Shown: one piece after another, positions 42,039-50,563 of the stretch
How the letters are laid out: every line of letters begins with the position of its first letter
Numbering within the stretch: the stretch's first letter is position 1
Assembly (NCBI RefSeq): GCF_014196055.1
Contig: NZ_JACICY010000010.1
Coordinates: 29,851-93,850, forward strand
Source of the DNA: Novosphingobium hassiacum
Lineage (GTDB): Bacteria > Pseudomonadota > Alphaproteobacteria > Sphingomonadales > Sphingomonadaceae
Reading direction: 5' to 3'
DNA length: 64,000 nucleotides
The notes under the pieces: model-generated
What the model was told of the DNA's origin: nothing
Seen by the model: only the letters and a program-made list of their open reading frames with translations
The model's database searches: none
Position numbers and translations under genes: made by a program

Positions 42039-42770
42039 ATGCCCTCAACGGAACGTCGCAAACCTCAATCCGCCCTTGTTCCTGCTGCCGATGTGCTCTC
42101 CACCTTGCTGGTAGAGCGCTTCAGCTGCCGGGCATACCGCCCCGATGCGGTCCCGCACGATACCATCGCCACGATGCTCTCGATCGCGCAGAACGCCGCG
42201 TCATGGTGCAACAGCCAGCCCTGGCAGGTCCATGTTACCGAAGGTGCCGCAACCGAACGCCTGCGCGAGGCCATGTTTGCCGCAGCGATGGCCGACGCCT
42301 CATCCGGGCGCATGTCGTCGCAGTCGGACCTGCCGTTTCCCGAGAACTACGCCGGCGTCTACAAGGAGCGTCAGCGCGAGGTTGCCTGGCAGCTTTACGA
42401 GGCAGTCGGCGTTGCCCAGGGGGACCGGGTCGCTTCGGCCAAGCAGACGCTTGAGAACTTCCGCCTGTTCGGCGCGCCCCACGCGCTGGTGATCACCACC
42501 GAAAAGAGCATCGGCACGTACGGCGTGCTCGATTGCGGCAGTTATCTCGGCACCCTGCTCCTTGCTGCGCAGAGCCTTGGCATCGGCATGATTCCGCAGG
42601 CCGCATTTGCCAACTACTGTCCACTGCTGCGCGAGTTCTTCGGTATTCCCGAGAATCGCGACATCGTCTGTGGTGCGTCGTTCGGCTGGCCCGACATGGA
42701 CCATCCGGCCAACAACTTCCGTTCACGCCGGGCCGTTCAGGCGGACACGGTCACTTGGGTTGCCGAATGA
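42039..42770 (+). CDS. Nitroreductase-family FMN protein
   Basis: A 243-residue FMN-dependent nitroreductase-fold protein. The N-terminal FMN-binding segment RFSCRAYRPDAV, NAASWCNSQPWQVHV, and the C-terminal LDCGSYLGTLLLAAQSLGIG and ENRDIVCGASFGWP match the family. Besides nitro groups, members reduce enones and quinones, oxidise flavin-linked substrates, or dehalogenate. Its ATG follows the aldolase stop by one base, and its stop overlaps the start of the ligase by 4 bp (ATGA), so it is tightly coupled in the operon. It may reduce a conjugated ring ketone. Substrate unknown. Confidence 0.9.
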   Translation: MPSTERRKPQSALVPAADVLSTLLVERFSCRAYRPDAVPHDTIATMLSIAQNAASWCNSQPWQVHVTEGAATERLREAMFAAAMADASSGRMSSQSDLPFPENYAGVYKERQREVAWQLYEAVGVAQGDRVASAKQTLENFRLFGAPHALVITTEKSIGTYGVLDCGSYLGTLLLAAQSLGIGMIPQAAFANYCPLLREFFGIPENRDIVCGASFGWPDMDHPANNFRSRRAVQADTVTWVAE

Positions 42771-44281
42771 GCCAGACTGCCAGCATCACGCTGAGCGGCA
42801 ATGTCGCGACCTACGGAGCCGGGCCTGAAGCGGGCGCTCCCCATTTCAGCCGGATGTATACCCCGTACATCTGGTTCGCGCAGATTGCCGACCGTAATCC
42901 GGACCGGGTCGCCCTGACCCGGCCGGACGGGCAGCTGACCTATCGCGAACTGAATGACATGACCCGCGCCTTTGCCCGCGGCCTGACGCGGCATGGCGCA
43001 AGACATGGCGAAGCGATCGGCGTCGCTTGTGGCAACCGTTGGGAACTGGCTCCCCTGTTCCTTGCCGCCTCGGCCATCGGCGTGTCGTTCACGGCCTTCA
43101 ATCCGATGCTGACTGCACATGAACTGGCCTACCAGATCGGAGAACTGCGGCCGCGCCTGCTGCTGGGCGAAGGCCACACAACGCTCGAAGGTCTGCTCGA
43201 CGCTGACGACGGCCAGTCGATCGAGCCGACCGGTGACGAGTGGGGACCGCTGATGGTGCGATTTTCCTCGGGCACCACCGGCAAGCCCAAGGCCATGGTC
43301 AGCAGCCAGCGTGCGCAGCTTGAAAATTACCGGTTGATGATGGCGATGCTGGACATGCGCGCGGGCGATGTCCACCTCGTCACGGGGCCTCTGGGCCACG
43401 CCGCGCTTCACGCCGGCCTGCCGCAATTGCTCGCAGGGGGAACCGTCACCCTGATGGGGCGGTTCGACAAGGCCTGTTTCTGGGACGATTGCGCCGAACA
43501 TGGCGCGACCAATGCCCTTGTCGTGCCAACGATGCTCTCGGGCGCACTCGACCATCCGGGCGAAGCGCCACAATTGCGGCGTATACTGTCAACGGCAGCC
43601 ACGCTCGCGCCCGGCTTGAAACAGCGTTTTGCCGAGCGGTTTCCCCATGTCGGTCTGGTCGAAGCCTACGGCGCCTCGGAATTCGGCTATGTCTCGGCCC
43701 TTATGCCGGATGAGCAGGCAACACACCCACGCTCTGTCGGCAGGCCGCTGCCGGGGCAGGACGTCGCGATCTTCGACGATGATGGCCAACCTTGCCAGGT
43801 CGATACTGTCGGCACCATACACGTGCGCAGCCCGGAACTGATCACCCGCCATGTCGGTTCGGTTCGCCCTGAACCAACGCCCGCTGAAAGTCGCGGGCAA
43901 GGATGGCTGACATCCGGCGATCTCGGCTATTTCGACGAAGACGGATACCTCTACATCAGCGACCGCCGGGCCGATCTGATCGTCTCGGGCGGCCTCAACG
44001 TCTATCCGGCAGAAGTCGAGGCGGTCTTGCTCGAAGTCGCTGGCACACGCGAAGCAGCGGTCGTGGGCATTCCCGACAGCCACTGGGGCCATCGCGTGGT
44101 TGCCTATGTCGATTCAGATGCAGACAGCGATGCCATGCTCGCGCTCTGTGCCGAGCGACTGGCGAAGTACAAGGTGCCACGCGCGATCCACAATGTCGGC
44201 CCCTTGCCGCGCACCAGCAGCGGCAAGACCTCGCGCATGCTCGCCCGAAAGATGGTCGAAGAGGGATCTTTCCCGGTTTGA
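42767..44281 (+). CDS. AMP-dependent acyl-CoA synthetase/ligase
   Basis: A 504-residue adenylate-forming ligase. Motifs are MVRFSSGTTGKPKAMV (about 160-175), YGASEFGYVSAL, TSGDLGYFDEDGYLYISDRR, GGLNVYPAEVEAVL and the catalytic Lys in PRTSSGKTSRML. It should activate a carboxylic acid released from the ring or side chain. The ATG at 42767 overlaps the nitroreductase stop; a longer frame into that gene is rejected. It is the sixth gene of the operon beginning at 37996, and the GST gene follows 24 bp later. It is only loosely similar to the two other full-length ligases, so it probably has its own substrate. Confidence 0.92.
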   Translation: MSQTASITLSGNVATYGAGPEAGAPHFSRMYTPYIWFAQIADRNPDRVALTRPDGQLTYRELNDMTRAFARGLTRHGARHGEAIGVACGNRWELAPLFLAASAIGVSFTAFNPMLTAHELAYQIGELRPRLLLGEGHTTLEGLLDADDGQSIEPTGDEWGPLMVRFSSGTTGKPKAMVSSQRAQLENYRLMMAMLDMRAGDVHLVTGPLGHAALHAGLPQLLAGGTVTLMGRFDKACFWDDCAEHGATNALVVPTMLSGALDHPGEAPQLRRILSTAATLAPGLKQRFAERFPHVGLVEAYGASEFGYVSALMPDEQATHPRSVGRPLPGQDVAIFDDDGQPCQVDTVGTIHVRSPELITRHVGSVRPEPTPAESRGQGWLTSGDLGYFDEDGYLYISDRRADLIVSGGLNVYPAEVEAVLLEVAGTREAAVVGIPDSHWGHRVVAYVDSDADSDAMLALCAERLAKYKVPRAIHNVGPLPRTSSGKTSRMLARKMVEEGSFPV

Positions 44282-44305
44282 CGTCTGCTTGAAAGCGATT
44301 CCGCC

Positions 44306-44995
44306 ATGATCACCCTGCACCATTCACCAACGACGCGATCCTTCCGGATCAAGTGGCTGCTGGAAGAGCTTGGCGTGCCTTATCATGAGGAAGTGCGCAG
44401 CTTCTACAACATGGAGCGGCACGATCCCGCCTACCAGAAGGTCAACCCGATCGGCTCTTTCCCGACATTCGAGGACGACAGCCTCGTCCTGACGGAGTCG
44501 GGCGCCATCATCAATCACATCCTGCGCCACCATGGGCGTGGGTGCTTCCGTCCCGAGGCAAACAGCCGCGAAGAAGCGCAGGTCGATGAATGGATGTACT
44601 GGTCCGAGGGGCTCTTTGCCGTGCACCAGCGCATTTTCTGGGATCATTGCGCCCCGCCGCCCGGCTGCATTCTCGATCCCGTCCCCAGTGTGGGCGAGGA
44701 AGCGCGCAGGCAGGCGATCCGTTATGCGGCCATGCTGGAAACGGCCTTGCGCGAAGACGGATGGATGGTGGGCGACACCTTGACCGGCGCTGACTTCATG
44801 CTCTGCTTCCCACTGTTCCTCGCCAATCTCTACGGCTGGTTCGAAACACTGCCCCGTATCGCCGCCTACGTTGGCCGAATCGCGGCGCGTCCTGCCTTTC
44901 AGCGCGCCATTGCCGATACGGTCGTCTGCATGACTGAAATGCGTAAAGGCACGCCCGAATATCCCAGCTTCCGCGGGACCGAGACCCTGGCGTAG
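44306..44995 (+). CDS. Glutathione S-transferase family protein
   Basis: A 229-residue GST. The thioredoxin-like N-terminal domain begins MITLHHSPTTRSFRIKWLLEELG, with NPIGSFPTFEDD and LTESGAII (glutathione-binding Ser-Gly region), and the C-terminal all-helical domain has LTGADFMLCFPLF. The layout resembles bacterial beta/theta-like GSTs. It could conjugate or isomerise an electrophilic enone or maleyl-type intermediate using glutathione. It is the last gene of the aldolase operon and converges on an NTF2-like gene across a hairpin. Role in the pathway is inference. Confidence 0.9.
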   Translation: MITLHHSPTTRSFRIKWLLEELGVPYHEEVRSFYNMERHDPAYQKVNPIGSFPTFEDDSLVLTESGAIINHILRHHGRGCFRPEANSREEAQVDEWMYWSEGLFAVHQRIFWDHCAPPPGCILDPVPSVGEEARRQAIRYAAMLETALREDGWMVGDTLTGADFMLCFPLFLANLYGWFETLPRIAAYVGRIAARPAFQRAIADTVVCMTEMRKGTPEYPSFRGTETLA

Positions 44996-45008
44996 TGTCG
45001 CCAGGCTG

Positions 45009-45043
45009 ACTGGCAGGACAGGTCGCATGCCCATCCTGCCAGT
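45009..45043. terminator. Hairpin between convergent genes
   Basis: A perfect 10-bp stem (ACTGGCAGGA at 45009-45018 with TCCTGCCAGT at 45034-45043) and a 15-base loop lie between stops at 44995 (+) and 45064 (-). It has no T-tract. Confidence 0.55.
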
Positions 45044-45063
45044 GCCAAGCTGATTCAGCCCGC

Positions 45064-45579
45064 CTACTGCGATATCGCGTCGAAATAGCGCACGCGGCCG
45101 GCCAACCTCTCTTCTCGTAGCGCATTGACCGGCAACTGGAATTTCACGCCCGGCACGGTTTCGTTGACAAGAGGATTGCCGCCCCACCAGATGATCCGGC
45201 ATACCCGGCTGGAAATGCGCCAGCCCTTGGCAGTGCGCACAAGGACGTCGTCGTACCAGCCCGTGCCTTCCCAGAAATCACCCCCGGCAAGGCCCCGGCG
45301 GATCAACCGCCAAGTCGCGTAAGTCAGCGCATTGGCCTTGTCGCTGTCCACATGCACCAGATGGTTCATCATCGTGTGCTGCGTTCCGTCAAACGGATCA
45401 TGATAACCGGCAAAGTCCGACTTCAGGGTCGCCAGATCGCGCCAATGCGAAGTTTCGCTGTAATCAGCGTCGACGTCCTCGGTGAATATCTGGTCAAACA
45501 ACTCCCAGCCCTGGGTATCGACCGCAAAACCATAGAGGTTGACCACGCGGTTGATGGCGCTTTCGTCTTCGGTGTTCAT
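45064..45579 (-). CDS. SnoaL_4/NTF2-like protein (ring-hydroxylase beta-subunit-like fold)
   Basis: A 171-residue protein with the NTF2-like fold. Its motifs INRVVNLYGFAVDTQGWELFDQIFTEDVDADYS and TYATWRLIRRG with GWYDDVLVRTAKGWRIS match the SnoaL_4 group, which includes beta subunits of aromatic-ring-hydroxylating dioxygenases as well as dehydratases. No Rieske alpha subunit lies next to it. ATG at 45579 has GGAGAGGAG upstream, and the upstream SDR stops 24 bp before it. It may be an isomerase or dehydratase acting with that SDR, or a lone structural subunit. Family confidence good, function unknown. Confidence 0.78.
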   Translation of the reverse strand: MNTEDESAINRVVNLYGFAVDTQGWELFDQIFTEDVDADYSETSHWRDLATLKSDFAGYHDPFDGTQHTMMNHLVHVDSDKANALTYATWRLIRRGLAGGDFWEGTGWYDDVLVRTAKGWRISSRVCRIIWWGGNPLVNETVPGVKFQLPVNALREERLAGRVRYFDAISQ

Positions 45580-45603
45580 AATGTTCTCCTCTCCCACTTG
45601 CGT

Positions 45604-46401
45604 TCAGTAGGGCGTACCGACAAGACCGCCATCGACCATGATCAGCTGTCCGGTGATGTAGCTTGCACGCGTCGAGCACAGGAAAGCGACTGCAGCGCCC
45701 ATTTCCTCGGACGTGCCCTGGCGGCCAAGGGGAATGGTTCGGTCGAGGGCAGTCGCGGCCGCCGCAGGGTCTTGCCCCTGTTCACGGGCCAACTCACCCA
45801 TCCACGCAACTGCCATATCGGTTGCGATGAAGCCGGGCGCGATGGTGTTTACGGTGATGCCATAGACCCCAAGTTCGTTCGACAGGGATTTGCTGAGCGC
45901 TGCCGCCGCTGCACGGGTGACATTGTCAACCAGTAGCGGGATCTGCCAGTGCGGCTTCTTCACGCAGAAGGAGCCGATGGTCACGATGCGTCCCCAGCCC
46001 CGGGCCTTCATGGCGGGCACCGTCGCCTTGGCAAGATGCACCGCGCTTACTACCAGCAGATCATAGCCCTCGCGGAAATCCTGCGGCTGCGCCGTATCGA
46101 AATTGAGCCGGGCCGTGCCATAGACATTGGCGATGACGATATCGGGCTCGCTGCCCAAACGCGCCTTGCACTGGGCAACGGCCCCGGCAATCGCATCAGG
46201 ATCGGTCATGTCGGCGGAAAGACCTTCCGCTATCCCGCCGACGGCGCGGATTGCAGCTACCGTTTCGTCGATCGCATCCTGCGTCCGGGCGACGACCATC
46301 ACGCGGGCGCCCTCGCGGGCAAGCTCCTCGGCGGCAGCACGGCCCATGCCCTTGCTGCCCCCGCTTACCAGAGCCACCTTGCCAGTCAGTCCGAAATCCA
46401 T
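45604..46401 (-). CDS. SDR with atypical active site
   Basis: A 265-residue SDR. The cofactor motif SGGSKGMGRAAAEEL and VMVVARTQDA (NADP type) are clear, and the C-terminal YITGQLIMVDGG is standard. NNAG is replaced by IANVYG, and in place of YxxxK the sequence reads LLVDNVTRAAAAAL, so neither Tyr nor Lys is at its normal place. A recognised SDR branch has such LSNxxR-type active sites, so it is probably functional by another residue set, but activity is unproven. ATG has GGTGGAGAA upstream. It precedes the SnoaL_4 gene in a two-gene minus-strand unit. Confidence 0.85.
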   Translation of the reverse strand: MDFGLTGKVALVSGGSKGMGRAAAEELAREGARVMVVARTQDAIDETVAAIRAVGGIAEGLSADMTDPDAIAGAVAQCKARLGSEPDIVIANVYGTARLNFDTAQPQDFREGYDLLVVSAVHLAKATVPAMKARGWGRIVTIGSFCVKKPHWQIPLLVDNVTRAAAAALSKSLSNELGVYGITVNTIAPGFIATDMAVAWMGELAREQGQDPAAAATALDRTIPLGRQGTSEEMGAAVAFLCSTRASYITGQLIMVDGGLVGTPY

Positions 46402-46509
46402 TCCCCGTTCTCCACCATTTTTTACAATGTCGGAGCGTAGAGAGCTTCCAGGATAAGGCGTTGCTTTGCCATGCGCAGTTTCACGCCTGCTGGTGCAATA
46501 CGCCGGATT

Positions 46510-46812
46510 TCAGAGGTAATCCGTATTGGCCATCACCGCGATGGACTCGGTCTCGACAAGCTCGGCCATAGGTTCGAGAATGCGTAGCCCTTCGGCTTCT
46601 GCGCAGGCAACAAGACCGCGCTCGACATCGGCAAACTCACCCAATTCCCAGATATGGATGATCTTGCGGAAGTCCCCCGTTACCGGCTGCAACGCCTGCA
46701 CCAGCTTCCACCCATGTTTGGCCATGTACGGTGAAAGCTCACGCATCATGCTGGAGTATTCAGGCAGCTTGCCAAGCCGCACTGTCACTTCGGTATAAAT
46801 GGAATATGCCAT
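46510..46812 (-). CDS. NIPSNAP-like small dimeric alpha/beta-barrel protein
   Basis: A 100-residue protein beginning MAYSIYTEVTVRLGKLPEY, with a predicted beta-alpha-beta-beta-alpha-beta ferredoxin-like layout and WELGEFADVERGL, as in NIPSNAP and other dimeric alpha/beta barrel families. It has no recognisable catalytic residues. Its ATG lies 27 bp after the stop of the giant ferredoxin oxidoreductase on the same strand, so it is probably co-transcribed. Members often accompany catabolic operons as small hydratases, monooxygenases or stress proteins; I cannot choose among these. Confidence 0.75.
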   Translation of the reverse strand: MAYSIYTEVTVRLGKLPEYSSMMRELSPYMAKHGWKLVQALQPVTGDFRKIIHIWELGEFADVERGLVACAEAEGLRILEPMAELVETESIAVMANTDYL

Positions 46813-46839
46813 TTCGCGTCTTCCCGGTAAATTGTCGCG

Positions 46840-49800
46840 CTATGCCAACGCTGGCGTGGCTGCTTGCAGCTGGCTTGCAGCCGGATCCCTGAATTCAGCC
46901 AACAAATCGGCTTTGATCTTCTGGTATTGCTCGAACGCAGCATGCTTGACCGGGCCATAGCCGCGCACTTCCTGCGCGGCGCCAGCCAGTTCGATAGCCG
47001 TTGCCAGATTGCGCGCATCGAGGCCTTGCAAAACCTCTTCCATTATCTGCCGGTAATCGGCGATAAGGCCGCGCTCCATGCGGCGCTCTGCCATGTAGCC
47101 AAGCGGGTCGAACGGCGTACCGCGCAAGCCCTTGAATTTGGCGAGCACACGGAACACGGGCAGCATCCAGCCACCGATTGCGCGCTTCTTCGGCCGTCCG
47201 TTGGCGTCCTTGCCGCTGAACAGCGCGGCCGAAGCCAGATGGAACGTCAGCTTCAGATCGCCGTCGAACTGGTCGCGCAGCCGCTGCTCGAAAGCAGGAT
47301 CGGCATAAAGACGCGCGACTTCATATTCGTCCTTGTAGGCCATCAGGCGCGCCAGCGTGATCGCGATCTCGCGAACGAGAAGATCACCCCCCGCAAGCTT
47401 GCGCGAGGCCACTACCGATTGCGCGCGCGCAACGAAGTCGGTGTACTGCGCGGCATAGGCGACGTTCTGATAAGCGGTAAGCAGCTTGGTACGGCTGGCG
47501 ATGATCTCGTCCACCGACATGTCCGCCAGACTGACTGGCGGCTGCGCGATGATGCGCGAAAGCTCTTCCGGTGCCACGGCGGCAAGCCGGCCAACAGCGA
47601 AGATACGCAGATTGCCCTTCACGAACGTGCCGTTGAGCCTGATCGCCTCTTCGAGCGACGCTACCGACACAGGCAGTAGCCCCTTCTGCGCGGCATAGCC
47701 GAGCATAAGCACGTTGGTGCCGATGCTGTCGCCCATGATCGCGGTCGAAAGGCCGCTCGCGCGCAGGCTGAACAGCTCGCCATCCTTCAGGGCAGTGCCA
47801 ACCGCCTTGAGCAAAGCAGCGTCGTCGAAGCTTGCATCGCGATTGGTCTGGAAATCGCCGGTTGGGCTGATGTCGAGATTGACGATCGCCTTCGATCGCC
47901 CCGGTTCCAGCGTCTTGAGCACGTCCTGGCTAGATCCGACGATGGCGTCGCAGGCCAGGAGAACATCGGCATGCCCGAAGGTCAGACGTGTGGAGCTGAG
48001 CGCATCCGGGCTTGCGGCGACGCGGATGTGCGATGTTACCGCGCCACCCTTCTGCGCCATGCCGGTCAAGTCGAGCACGGTGCAACCCTTGCCTTCGATG
48101 TGCGCGGCCATGCCGACCAACGCCCCCACTGTCAGCACGCCGGTGCCACCGACGCCCGCCACGATCATGGCAAAGGGATCATCGACCCCTACCACCGCAG
48201 GCTGTGGCAGTTCGGCCAACATCGCTTCGAGCCGCGTTGTGTCACCCGCAACGCGCGTGGCAACTTTCGCGCCCTTCACCGTGACGAACGAGGGGCAGAA
48301 GCCCTTTACGCAACTGAAATCCTTGTTGCAGGTCGATTGATCGATGCGGCGCTTGCGACCGAGTTCTGTTTCCAGCGGCGTGATCGAGATGCAGTTGGAC
48401 TGAATGGAACAGTCGCCACACCCCTCGCAAACATCCTGATTGATGAACACGCGCTTGTCAGGATCAACCAGCTTGCCACGCTTGCGGCGGCGGCGCTTTT
48501 CGGTGGCGCAGGTCTGTTCGTAGACGATCGCCGAAACGCCGGTCGTTTCGCGTAAGTCGCGCTGAACGGCATCAAGCTCGTCGCGATGCAGCACTTTCAC
48601 GCCCTTGGGCAACTGGGCAGAGGCGTACTTTTCCGGCTCGTCCGACAGGAGGACAACCGGGCTGACGCCTTCTGAAACCACCTGATTGACCATGTCTATC
48701 GGTGAAATGTGCATTTCCACCGGCTGCCCGCCGGTCATTGCCACGGCATCGTTGTACAAGAGCTTGAAGGTTACGCGCGTACCAGCAGCAACCGCTGCGC
48801 GGATCGCGAGGATGCCCGAATGCGAATAGGTGCCGTCCCCCATGTTCTGGAACATGTGGCCTTCCTCGACGAACGGCTCGACCGCCAGCCAAGGCATTGC
48901 CTCGCCGCCCATGTTGACCGGCAGCATGGTGCGGCGTTCGGGCATCACATAGGCCGCCAGACCCTGACAGCCGACCGCAGCCATCGCCTTGCTGCCTTCG
49001 GGCACCTTGGTGCTGGTATTGTGCGGGCAGCCCGAACAATAGAACGCTGGCCGCACACGACCACTGCCATAAAGTGCCGCCTCGATCTCGAGCCCGGCAA
49101 AGCGCCTGCCTGCCGCCTGCATCGCTTCATCAGCCAGGCCGAGTTCGCGCAGGACCACGAGCAGCGCCTTGCGGATCAGCGCAGGGTTGAGCTCGCCCAC
49201 TTCGGATAGCAGCGGCGCCCCCGTGAGCGAACGTTTGCCGATGATCGCCGGGCGCTTGTCCGCATCCACCGCATAGAGCAGGCGGGCGAGCTGGTCTTCG
49301 ATGACCGGACGCTTTTCCTCGATCGAGAAAACCGCCTTGTAGCCCGTGGCGAAGCCGGCAGCGCCCTCGGGTTCCAGTGGCCAGATCAGGCCCGGCTTCC
49401 ACAGGCCGATGCCAAGCTGGCGGCAGCGCTCCTCGGTCAACCCCAGGTCGGAAAGCGCCTGCCGCAGATCGAGATAGGCTTTGCCTGCCGCCACCAGTCC
49501 CAGTTGCCGCTGCGCAGGCGCAATCACCACACGATCGATCGCGTTGGCCCGGACGAAGGCCTGCACGGCAGGCAGACGGTGCTGGACGGTCAGCGCTTCA
49601 AGCTCAAGCGGCGCGGGCGTGTAGCGCACATTGAGTCCACCGGACGGCATCGGAAAATCCGGCCGTACGAACTGGCGCTGGAAATCGGGCAGTTCGATCG
49701 ATGCCGTGAGGTCGAGTGTATCGGTAATGCACTTCAACCCGGCATAGGCACCGCTGAAGCGCGACATTTCCCAGCCATAGATGCCGAACGACAGGATTTC

Positions 49801-50331
49801 ATCGATCGTCGAGGGATAGAGCACCGGAATCATACCGGCGATCAGCGTGTGTTCGGATTGATGCGCACTGGCCGAGGACTTGCCGCCATGATCGTCACCG
49901 GCAACCACCAGCACGCCGCCCGAGGCCGACGCGCCTTCAAGATTGCCGAGCTTGAGCGCCTCGCAGGCACGGTCGACGCCAAGCCCCTTGCCGTACCAAA
50001 GTCCGAAAACGCCCTGGTATTTCGACTCCCCGAACCACGCCAGTTCCTGCGTGCCGCGCACAGCGGTGGCCGCCAGTTCTTCGTTCAGCCCCGGCACGAA
50101 ACGGATGTCGTGCGCGTCCAGCTCCTTCTGCGCGGCCCAAAGCGCGGCGTCGTAAACGCCAAGTGGCGAACCGCGGTAGCCCGAGATGTAGCCTGCCGTC
50201 TTAAGCCCAGCCGCGCGGTCCCGCTTGGCCTGGTCCATCGGCAAACGCACAAGTGCCTGATTGGAAGAGAGAAACACCCTTCCTGAGCTTAGTTCGTACT
50301 TGTCGGCGAGGGAGATCACAGTCTTCGTCAT
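46840..50331 (-). CDS. Indolepyruvate:ferredoxin oxidoreductase-family protein (fused)
   Basis: A 1163-residue fused 2-oxoacid:ferredoxin oxidoreductase. The order is a pyrimidine-binding domain (GYRGSPLGVYD near residue 45), a TPP/Mg domain with VNMGGEAMPW and NMGDGTYSHSG, a Cys-rich Fe-S region (CEGCGDCSIQSNC and CVKGFC, about 634-690), and a gamma domain from about 727 (AGVGGTGVLTVGALV, GMAQKGGAVTSHIR), with a C-terminal DUF6537-like tail. It would oxidatively decarboxylate an aryl-pyruvate-like 2-oxoacid to acyl-CoA, passing electrons to ferredoxin. ATG at 50331 has a weak ribosome site. Homologues of this length have been linked to estrogen breakdown in Caenibius tardaugens (edcC). It is divergent from the racemase gene. 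Confidence 0.9.
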   Translation of the reverse strand: MTKTVISLADKYELSSGRVFLSSNQALVRLPMDQAKRDRAAGLKTAGYISGYRGSPLGVYDAALWAAQKELDAHDIRFVPGLNEELAATAVRGTQELAWFGESKYQGVFGLWYGKGLGVDRACEALKLGNLEGASASGGVLVVAGDDHGGKSSASAHQSEHTLIAGMIPVLYPSTIDEILSFGIYGWEMSRFSGAYAGLKCITDTLDLTASIELPDFQRQFVRPDFPMPSGGLNVRYTPAPLELEALTVQHRLPAVQAFVRANAIDRVVIAPAQRQLGLVAAGKAYLDLRQALSDLGLTEERCRQLGIGLWKPGLIWPLEPEGAAGFATGYKAVFSIEEKRPVIEDQLARLLYAVDADKRPAIIGKRSLTGAPLLSEVGELNPALIRKALLVVLRELGLADEAMQAAGRRFAGLEIEAALYGSGRVRPAFYCSGCPHNTSTKVPEGSKAMAAVGCQGLAAYVMPERRTMLPVNMGGEAMPWLAVEPFVEEGHMFQNMGDGTYSHSGILAIRAAVAAGTRVTFKLLYNDAVAMTGGQPVEMHISPIDMVNQVVSEGVSPVVLLSDEPEKYASAQLPKGVKVLHRDELDAVQRDLRETTGVSAIVYEQTCATEKRRRRKRGKLVDPDKRVFINQDVCEGCGDCSIQSNCISITPLETELGRKRRIDQSTCNKDFSCVKGFCPSFVTVKGAKVATRVAGDTTRLEAMLAELPQPAVVGVDDPFAMIVAGVGGTGVLTVGALVGMAAHIEGKGCTVLDLTGMAQKGGAVTSHIRVAASPDALSSTRLTFGHADVLLACDAIVGSSQDVLKTLEPGRSKAIVNLDISPTGDFQTNRDASFDDAALLKAVGTALKDGELFSLRASGLSTAIMGDSIGTNVLMLGYAAQKGLLPVSVASLEEAIRLNGTFVKGNLRIFAVGRLAAVAPEELSRIIAQPPVSLADMSVDEIIASRTKLLTAYQNVAYAAQYTDFVARAQSVVASRKLAGGDLLVREIAITLARLMAYKDEYEVARLYADPAFEQRLRDQFDGDLKLTFHLASAALFSGKDANGRPKKRAIGGWMLPVFRVLAKFKGLRGTPFDPLGYMAERRMERGLIADYRQIMEEVLQGLDARNLATAIELAGAAQEVRGYGPVKHAAFEQYQKIKADLLAEFRDPAASQLQAATPALA

Positions 50332-50563
50332 CGCAGCATTACCATATCGCTTGAGGGCAGCCGGACCGTACCGTGCACTGCAAGAGTGCCATGCACCGAC
50401 CGGACAGCCAGTAAGAATGCTAGATGGAGGCGGGGACGCCCTTGCGCCACCCCGATTGCTCCTGTGGACCAGCGCCCTTGCAATTACCGGAAACTGTGGC
50501 CGGGTGCATTGTGCATATAGAAGGTCGCGCAGCTGGTCTGCGGACTGATTTGGGAGAAGCAGA
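50332..50563. promoter_or_regulatory. Divergent control region, ferredoxin oxidoreductase / racemase
   Basis: A 232-bp gap between divergent starts. It contains the direct repeat TGCAT-TG-TGCAT at 50505-50516, about 48 bp before the racemase ATG, and GGGAGAAG as that gene's ribosome site. No small gene is convincing. An IclR gene lies 1.1 kb away and may act here. Confidence 0.45.
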
